57,526 nucleotides of DNA, taken from assembly GCA_022775045.1 (NCBI GenBank), contig JALFLB010000058.1:1-57526 (forward strand). Reading direction: 5' to 3'. Source of the DNA: Agathobacter sp. GTDB lineage: Bacteria > Bacillota > Clostridia > Lachnospirales > Lachnospiraceae. The notes beneath the pieces are model-generated. The model was given only the letters and a program-made list of their open reading frames with translations, was not told the DNA's origin and ran no database searches. The position numbers and the translations under genes are program-made. Each line of letters opens with the position of its first letter. Within the stretch, counting starts at the first letter, position 1. This document shows, in pieces, positions 53,014 to 57,526 of the stretch.

Positions 53014-54510
53014 TTATCGTAAAGACTGAATCCTGGCCTCCTGCAGGATTGAATACACATACTCAATATCCATATGCTGGCGCAACTGCTGTGCCAGCTC
53101 ATCATACTGCCTTTCCTTCAGTGCTGCATAATCATAGCTGACGTCCACTTTCCACGTAACACCCTTTCTCTTCGCCAAAATATTTACAATACATGGAGCA
53201 ATCTGCTTCCCATCAAAAATCCCATGGATGTAGCTGCCGTATACATTTCCAGAAAATGCCCCATCAGCTTTTTCCCCCAGACTCACAACCGGCGTCCTTG
53301 TCTGCGAGACTGTCTGTCCCATATGAATCTCGTATCCATGCAGTTCCATCCCCGACAATTCAGAAAAAATACCCTGTATCTTTGCAAAATGCCCCTTTGC
53401 CTGTTTTCTCGTCTTCTCCGCAAGCAAAACCGTCTCCATATCCAAAAGCCCCATCCCGTACATCGAACCGCCCTCTTCGACACTATTTGGATCGCTAAGC
53501 GTTCGTCCCAGCATCTGGTATCCACCGCAGATTCCCCAGACCGGCGCATACATCGCAAACTTTTTGACAGCCGACTCCAAACCATTCTGCCTCATCCATT
53601 TGAGATCCCCCATCGTATTCTTACTCCCCGGTAGAATAATCATATCCGGATTGCCCAGTTCCTTCACAGAACTTACATAACGAACCGATACCCCTTCCAT
53701 CTGTTCAAATACATGAAAATCCGTAAAATTAGAAATACGAGGCAGCCGAATGACCGCAAGATCAATCACGCCAACCTCCTTCTTCTCCAACTGCCCACTC
53801 AGACTGTCCTCATCCTCCAGTTCCAGATGCATATACGGTACCACCCCGGCAACCTTTACACCAGCGCGCTGTTCCAACATCTCCACCCCCGGATCAAGGA
53901 TGGTTTTATCTCCTCGGAACTTATTGATAACTAGTCCTTTCACACGTGCCCTTTCTTCCTCCTCCAGCAACATCAGTGTTCCTATAAGCTGTGCGAACAC
54001 GCCCCCTCGATCAATATCTCCAACCATAAGAACAGGCGCATCTACCAGCTGCGCCATTCCCATATTGACAATATCATCCTTCTTAAGATTAATCTCTGCC
54101 GGACTTCCAGCCCCCTCAATGACAATAATGTCTGCCTGCTTCTCCAGCTTTGTAAATGCCTTCAGAATATATGGAATCAGCTTTTTCTTATAGGCAAAGT
54201 ATTCTCTGGCGCTCATATTACCAAGCACCTCCCCTTCAACAATCACCTGCGAGCCAACATCGTTGGTCGGCTTCAGCAGAATCGGATTCATACACACGGA
54301 TGGACATACCCCTGCGGCCTCTGCCTGCATAACCTGCGCTCTTCCCATCTCAAGCCCCTCTTCCGTTATAAAGGAGTTCAGCGCCATGTTCTGAGATTTG
54401 AATGGTGCTACCTGATACCCATCCTGCTTGAAAATACGACACAATCCAGCAACAATCAGGCTTTTTCCAGCATTTGACATTGTCCCCTGAACCATAATTA
54501 CTTTAGACAT
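53014..54510 (-). CDS. cbiP: Cobyric acid synthase
   Basis: A 498-residue glutamine amidotransferase that amidates side chains b, d, e and g, first gene of the cobalamin operon. The N-terminal ATPase domain has [40 protein letters not shown] and [13 protein letters not shown]. The C-terminal glutaminase domain has the catalytic cysteine in [18 protein letters not shown] and the histidine in GSYIHGIFD. The ATG at 54508-54510 is the family-typical start ([10 protein letters not shown]). Its ribosome site GGGAGG is inside the 3' arm of a riboswitch-linked hairpin. Confidence 0.95.
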   Translation of the reverse strand: MSKVIMVQGTMSNAGKSLIVAGLCRIFKQDGYQVAPFKSQNMALNSFITEEGLEMGRAQVMQAEAAGVCPSVCMNPILLKPTNDVGSQVIVEGEVLGNMSAREYFAYKKKLIPYILKAFTKLEKQADIIVIEGAGSPAEINLKKDDIVNMGMAQLVDAPVLMVGDIDRGGVFAQLIGTLMLLEEEERARVKGLVINKFRGDKTILDPGVEMLEQRAGVKVAGVVPYMHLELEDEDSLSGQLEKKEVGVIDLAVIRLPRISNFTDFHVFEQMEGVSVRYVSSVKELGNPDMIILPGSKNTMGDLKWMRQNGLESAVKKFAMYAPVWGICGGYQMLGRTLSDPNSVEEGGSMYGMGLLDMETVLLAEKTRKQAKGHFAKIQGIFSELSGMELHGYEIHMGQTVSQTRTPVVSLGEKADGAFSGNVYGSYIHGIFDGKQIAPCIVNILAKRKGVTWKVDVSYDYAALKERQYDELAQQLRQHMDIEYVYSILQEARIQSLR

Positions 54511-54542
54511 AAAAAACCTCCCTGCCACAAACGGCAAAGAGG
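54511..54542 (-). terminator. Riboswitch expression platform: terminator-like hairpin that hides the cbiP ribosome site
   Basis: On the minus strand CCTCTTTGCC (54533-54542) pairs along all ten positions (two G-U) with GGCAGGGAGG (54517-54526) around a six-base loop. TTTTTT (54511-54516) and then the ATG follow directly. The GGGAGG Shine-Dalgarno is in the 3' arm. Just upstream a competing helix can form (AGAGGA 54538-54543 with TCCTCT 54563-54568), the likely anti-terminator. Confidence 0.75.
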
Positions 54543-54604
54543 AATACCGGAGCATGTTCTGCTCCTCTCCAACAAAACCAATCACTCGTGGCTGTTTCGA
54601 CTTA

Positions 54605-54782
54605 CAATCAAGGCAGGTCTCCTGACTTGAGGATCTTCGTTTTGGCATCCTTCCCGATTGATACACACAAGTAATCAATTAGTGGCTATTGCCTCAACTC
54701 CTCTCTTACAGTGACGAGTTCGTACCGGACTTGCACCGGTTTCCCTTTTCACCGGAACGCCATGCTTCCGGCACCTTGATTG
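54605..54782 (-). ncRNA. Cobalamin riboswitch
   Basis: The minus strand shows the conserved cobalamin aptamer in order: a nine-pair P1 (54774-54782 with 54605-54613), GGGAAACCGGTGCAAGTCCG, the GTCACTGTAAG-type block, GCCACT, GGGAAGG, and the B12 box AAGTCAGGAGACCTGCC (54612-54628). It lies about 95 bases upstream of cbiP. Cobalamin riboswitches turn expression off when adenosylcobalamin is bound (family knowledge), so the whole 16-gene operon is probably under feedback control. Confidence 0.95.
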
Positions 54783-54827
54783 GATTCATTTGTTTCTAAT
54801 AAATGTATGTAGATCGACCCTCATTTT

Positions 54828-54855
54828 ATTATACCGTTTTCCAGATGTATTGCAA
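54828..54855 (-). promoter_or_regulatory. Promoter of the cobalamin operon
   Basis: On the minus strand TTGCAA (54850-54855), 16 bases, perfect TATAAT (54828-54833), about 45 bases before P1 of the riboswitch. The -35 abuts the stop of the glycosyltransferase gene. Confidence 0.75.
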
Positions 54856-54858
54856 GGG

Positions 54859-55974
54859 CTAGCTGCATTGTGTCTCAATCCAATCACAGAGCCGGCCCCT
54901 TGCATTCCTCGGAATACCACGTTGTTGCTTTTCAAGCATCTGCTCGGACCTATCTGCGCAGCATAATTTTTTTACAGCACTAATCAACTCCAATACGGGA
55001 TGCCGAACCGCAATACTCATCCCACTTTGGGAAAAATAACGCATATTGTGAGTCTCACATCCCGGAATCGGAGTAATTTGAATATATGGCACCATTGTGA
55101 CTGCCGCCTCCGTAGACGAAAGGCCTCCCGGTTTCGAGATAAATAAATCGCAGGCACGCATATATGTGGCCATCTGATTCGTCTTCTGAAGAAGAATGAG
55201 CTGTGCCCCATACCGGCGATTCAGTCTTTCGTAAAGCCTCTCATTATTTCCGCATACAACAATCACTTTTCCTCTCATAGCCTCTTTGTGAAACAAAAAA
55301 AGAAGAATTCTGATTGTCTTTTCAATATTGCCGGCCCCGATACTCCCCCCCGTCAGCAGAATATACCGGGTGTCTTGTTCTAATCCCAACTCCGCTCTGG
55401 CCTTTGTCTGATCCGTCACTTCATCAAAAGCAGGACTGACCGGAATTCCAAATGGTAAAATTCTCTCTTTAGAAATTCCTCTTTTTACAAAATTATTCAC
55501 TTGCTCTTCTCCCGGAACGACATAATAATCGCAATCTGTTTCCTCTGTAAATGGAATGCACACATAGTCCGTCGCAACAAATATCGTAAGCGGAAGTTTC
55601 TCTCCCGATTTTTTCAGATAAGTAATCAGTTCTGCCGGATATAAGTGAGGCATGATAATTACATCAAACGGATGCTCTGCTAAATAAGTCCTCAATTTCT
55701 TCGCCACAACAATATTTGCATAATATACCGGAGACATCCCCGGGACATGCCGAACCAGCGATCCAAGGGAATACACAAATCCAAATACCTTTGGCATGCG
55801 CTGCACCATCTTCACATACACCCGACCAACTCCGATCGCCAACTTATGGCTCACAAGCTCATACGGATCCATCATCACAACATGATGTCCGCGCTTCTCC
55901 AATTCTTGTTTCACAGCAGTTCCGGCAGCATTATGTCCTCCACCTGTACTGCATGATAAAATCAATGCATCCAT
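54859..55974 (-). CDS. MGDG synthase/UgtP-like lipid glycosyltransferase
   Basis: A 371-residue GT-B glycosyltransferase. The N-terminal domain, with ALILSCSTGGGHNAAGTAVK then QELEKRGH, and IIMPHLYPAELITYLKKSG, is typical of the monogalactosyl-diacylglycerol synthase family. The C-terminal UDP-sugar domain contains YILLTGGSIGAGNIEKTIRI, ACDLFISKPGGLSSTEAAV and PIPGCETHNMRYF. Such enzymes add glucose or galactose to diacylglycerol to make membrane glycolipids or teichoic-acid anchors. It overlaps plsY by 13 bases, which makes a glycerolipid role likely. The exact sugar is unknown. Confidence 0.87.
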   Translation of the reverse strand: MDALILSCSTGGGHNAAGTAVKQELEKRGHHVVMMDPYELVSHKLAIGVGRVYVKMVQRMPKVFGFVYSLGSLVRHVPGMSPVYYANIVVAKKLRTYLAEHPFDVIIMPHLYPAELITYLKKSGEKLPLTIFVATDYVCIPFTEETDCDYYVVPGEEQVNNFVKRGISKERILPFGIPVSPAFDEVTDQTKARAELGLEQDTRYILLTGGSIGAGNIEKTIRILLFLFHKEAMRGKVIVVCGNNERLYERLNRRYGAQLILLQKTNQMATYMRACDLFISKPGGLSSTEAAVTMVPYIQITPIPGCETHNMRYFSQSGMSIAVRHPVLELISAVKKLCCADRSEQMLEKQQRGIPRNARGRLCDWIETQCS

Positions 55975-56576
55975 AATAAATTCACCTTACATTCTTCTCG
56001 TTCTTCCTTACTCAAATGCATACGAATACACACCACTACTGTAATCAACAAAAATCCTAGCTTTTGTCCCAGCGTATCACTCCACACAAAAAAAATTCCT
56101 GTAGCACAAATGTATGTTCCGATTGTCCGATGAAAATGTGGTGTAATACGAATAACCAATGAGAATAAAATGAAAAATATGGCAAGAATTAATGCCGGAA
56201 TTAGATTCGGCGCATAGCCTAAAAGACAGCCAAAGGTTGTTGCAATACCTTTTCCACCATGAAATTTATGATAGATTGGAAATGTATGTCCCAATACCGG
56301 AGCCAGCATAACCAACGCAAGTCCCACACTACTGATTTCTTTATCTGCGAAATGCAAACACAAAAAAACAGGCAGAAAGCCCTTGCCCAAATCCCCAAGC
56401 AACGTAAGAATTCCGCACAGTATTCCTCCCTGCATAAATGCATTTGCTGTTCCGGGATTGTGATCTTTTGTTCCACTTGTAATATCCTTTTCTTTTAGCA
56501 AATATCCGAATATTGGTGCAAACAAAATGCTTCCAAGAAGATAACCAGCAACTATAAAAATAATATAATAGAGCAT
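55962..56576 (-). CDS. plsY: Acyl-phosphate:glycerol-3-phosphate acyltransferase
   Basis: A 204-residue integral membrane enzyme that starts phospholipid synthesis by acylating glycerol 3-phosphate. The three loop motifs are visible: AGYLLGSILFAPIFG, the HNPGTANAF region with GDLGKGFLPVFL, and GHTFPIYHKFHGGKGIATTFG. Five membrane segments are evident. GGGAGG precedes the ATG. It begins 49 bases after tRNA-Phe on the same strand. Confidence 0.93.
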   Translation of the reverse strand: MLYYIIFIVAGYLLGSILFAPIFGYLLKEKDITSGTKDHNPGTANAFMQGGILCGILTLLGDLGKGFLPVFLCLHFADKEISSVGLALVMLAPVLGHTFPIYHKFHGGKGIATTFGCLLGYAPNLIPALILAIFFILFSLVIRITPHFHRTIGTYICATGIFFVWSDTLGQKLGFLLITVVVCIRMHLSKEEREECKVNLLWMH

Positions 56577-56625
56577 ATATCCTCCCTTTAACGTATAACC
56601 AATCTAATTTTATATAATAAAAAAT

Positions 56626-56698
<73 letters not shown>

Positions 56699-56702
56699 TG
56701 AG

Positions 56703-56776
56703 TTGCGGGAATAGGATTTGAACCTATGACCTCCGGGTTATGAGCCCGGCGAGCTTCCAGACTGCTCCATCCCGCG
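56703..56776 (-). tRNA. Initiator tRNA-fMet (CAT)
   Basis: A 74-base cloverleaf with anticodon CAT in GGGCTCATAACCC. The three G-C pairs under the anticodon loop and the unpaired C1:A72 end of the acceptor mark it as the initiator rather than elongator. Confidence 0.96.
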
Positions 56777-56818
56777 CTATTAAATTATGATATATAACTA
56801 GTTTCTAACTAATTATAA

Positions 56819-56900
56819 TGGGCAGAGGTGGATTCGAACCACCGAAGCAATTTGCAGCAGATTTACAGTCTGTCCCCTTTGGCCACTCGGGAATCTGCCC
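56819..56900 (-). tRNA. tRNA-Tyr (GTA)
   Basis: An 82-base tRNA with a long variable arm, acceptor GGGCAGA/TCTGCCC and anticodon loop CTGTAAA; discriminator A. Confidence 0.97.
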
Positions 56901-56927
56901 ATATCTACAAAATATTTATTTTGTATA

Positions 56928-57000
56928 AGCCGATGATCGGACTCGAACCGATAACCTGCTGATTACAAATCAGCTGCTCTGCCAATTGAGCCACATCGGC
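56928..57000 (-). tRNA. tRNA-Thr (TGT)
   Basis: A 73-base cloverleaf, acceptor GCCGATG/CATCGGC, anticodon loop TTTGTAA, T-loop TTCGAGT. Confidence 0.96.
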
Positions 57001-57012
57001 AAAAGAAACAAA

Positions 57013-57085
57013 TGGGACCTATAGGGCTCGAACCTATGACCCTCTGCTTGTAAGGCAGATGCTCTCCCAGCTGAGCTAAGATCCC
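57013..57085 (-). tRNA. tRNA-Val (TAC)
   Basis: A 73-base cloverleaf, acceptor GGGATCT/AGGTCCC with one G-T pair, anticodon loop CTTACAA, discriminator A. Confidence 0.96.
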
Positions 57086-57163
57086 ATGTAAAACAAAGCA
57101 CATAATAACTCGCCATGCGAAGTGCTTTGCGTACGTAATCAATCAAAGATTGACCACAACAAA

Positions 57164-57237
57164 CGACCCAGACGGGACTCGAACCCGTGACCTCCGCCGT
57201 GACAGGGCGGCGCTCTAACCAACTGAGCCACTAGGCC
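57164..57237 (-). tRNA. tRNA-Asp (GTC)
   Basis: A 74-base cloverleaf, acceptor GGCCTAG/CTGGGTC (two G-T pairs), anticodon loop CTGTCAC and discriminator G, typical of Asp. It is the first tRNA after the 23S gene. Confidence 0.96.
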
Positions 57238-57390
57238 TTAAAGATATTGTACCTTCAAAATTTCATACAGAACTTACCGTAAGTTCTTCCAGAACTCGCT
57301 TTTACCAACATACTCGCTCTGCTCGTATGTCGCCTGGTCGTACATCGGAAATGTACTCTCTTAAGCGATACATCGAAGATGTACCACATT

Positions 57391-57526
57391 GATCAAGCCC
57401 TCGACCGATTAGTAACAGTCAGCTCCACATGTTGCCATGCTTCCACCTCTGCCCTATCTACCTTGTAGTCTTCAAGGGGTCTTACTCCATATGGAGGGAT
57501 ATCTCATCTTGAGGGGGGCTTCACGC
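57391..57526 (-). rRNA. 23S ribosomal RNA, 3' end (partial)
   Basis: The minus strand carries the conserved 3' terminus: GACTACAAGGTAGATAGGGC, then AGAGGTGGAAGC, GTGGAGCTGACTGTTACTAA and TCGGTCGAGGGCTTGATC, where it ends. The gene continues beyond the right edge. The 153 bases between it and tRNA-Asp hold short inverted repeats (e.g. GAACTTAC/GTAAGTTC) that may be processing signals, but no 5S sequence. The exact 3' end is uncertain by a few bases. Confidence 0.93.

Noticed and set aside
57238-57390. 5S rRNA gene
   Set aside because: The conserved 5S blocks are not recognisable and the space is filled by short inverted repeats and AT-rich sequence.

Overview
The window looks like a chromosomal segment of an anaerobic, spore-forming Clostridia, most likely a Lachnospiraceae-type gut bacterium. 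The basis is a spoVT gene, a FabT/FabK type II fatty-acid cluster, a fused accD-accA, the anaerobic (cbi) route to cobalamin, a flavodiiron protein and codon use typical of that group. The species cannot be named from the sequence alone. Almost every gene, including the rRNA/tRNA operon at the right end, lies on the minus strand, so the minus strand is probably the leading strand with the origin beyond the right edge (inference).

Layout, left to right. (1) 1-10056 is accessory DNA. It holds a 3'-truncated MATE transporter cut by an IS3-family element, then a regulator/two-component/ABC-export cassette. Next comes the relic of an integrative mobilizable element: mobC, two phage-type replication genes, small HTH proteins, a XRE repressor with a well-formed divergent switch region, and a decayed tyrosine integrase. 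No relaxase remains. (2) 10117-11594 carries gdhA with its own promoter and terminator. (3) 11661-19669 is a complete fatty-acid elongation operon, transcribed acpP-fabK-fabD-fabG-fabF-fabZ-accDA-fabH-fabT. It is driven by a near-consensus promoter bracketed by two FabT-like boxes. (4) 19683-25705 has a ROK glucokinase, a class A penicillin-binding protein, a small membrane protein, spoVT and pyruvate kinase. (5) 25769-34788 has a radical SAM protein of unknown function, an LtaS-like sulfatase, a DHH-HAD fusion protein, aroE, aroK, a YesL-like protein and a flavodiiron protein, mostly tightly packed. (6) 34951-38786 has a zinc-dependent phospholipase C-like protein, a 2-hydroxyacid dehydrogenase, galM and a small protein resembling the C-terminus of the FliD flagellar cap.

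(7) 38767-54855 is a 16-gene cobalamin operon. It starts from a TTGCAA/TATAAT promoter and a cobalamin riboswitch whose terminator-like hairpin also contains the Shine-Dalgarno of the first gene. The order is cbiP, cobT, cobU, cobS, a short cobU-like gene, cobC, cbiB, cobD, cbiC, cbiD, cbiF, cbiG, cbiH, a cbiJ-cbiE-cbiT triple fusion, cbiA and cbiL (with an added cysteine-rich domain). Together these cover most steps from cobalt-precorrin-2 to cobalamin. The cobaltochelatase, the corrinoid adenosyltransferase and lower-base synthesis genes are not in the window. (8) 54859-57526 has a glycolipid-type glycosyltransferase, plsY, six tRNA genes (Phe, fMet, Tyr, Thr, Val, Asp) and the 3' end of a 23S rRNA gene. 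No 5S rRNA gene is seen between the 23S and the tRNAs.

The most unusual items are the DHH-HAD fusion, the FliD-C-like stand-alone protein, the short CobU paralogue with a degenerate P-loop, the CbiL with a cysteine-rich tail, the riboswitch expression platform, and the immobilised but still regulated mobile-element relic. I found no convincing wholly new multi-gene system.
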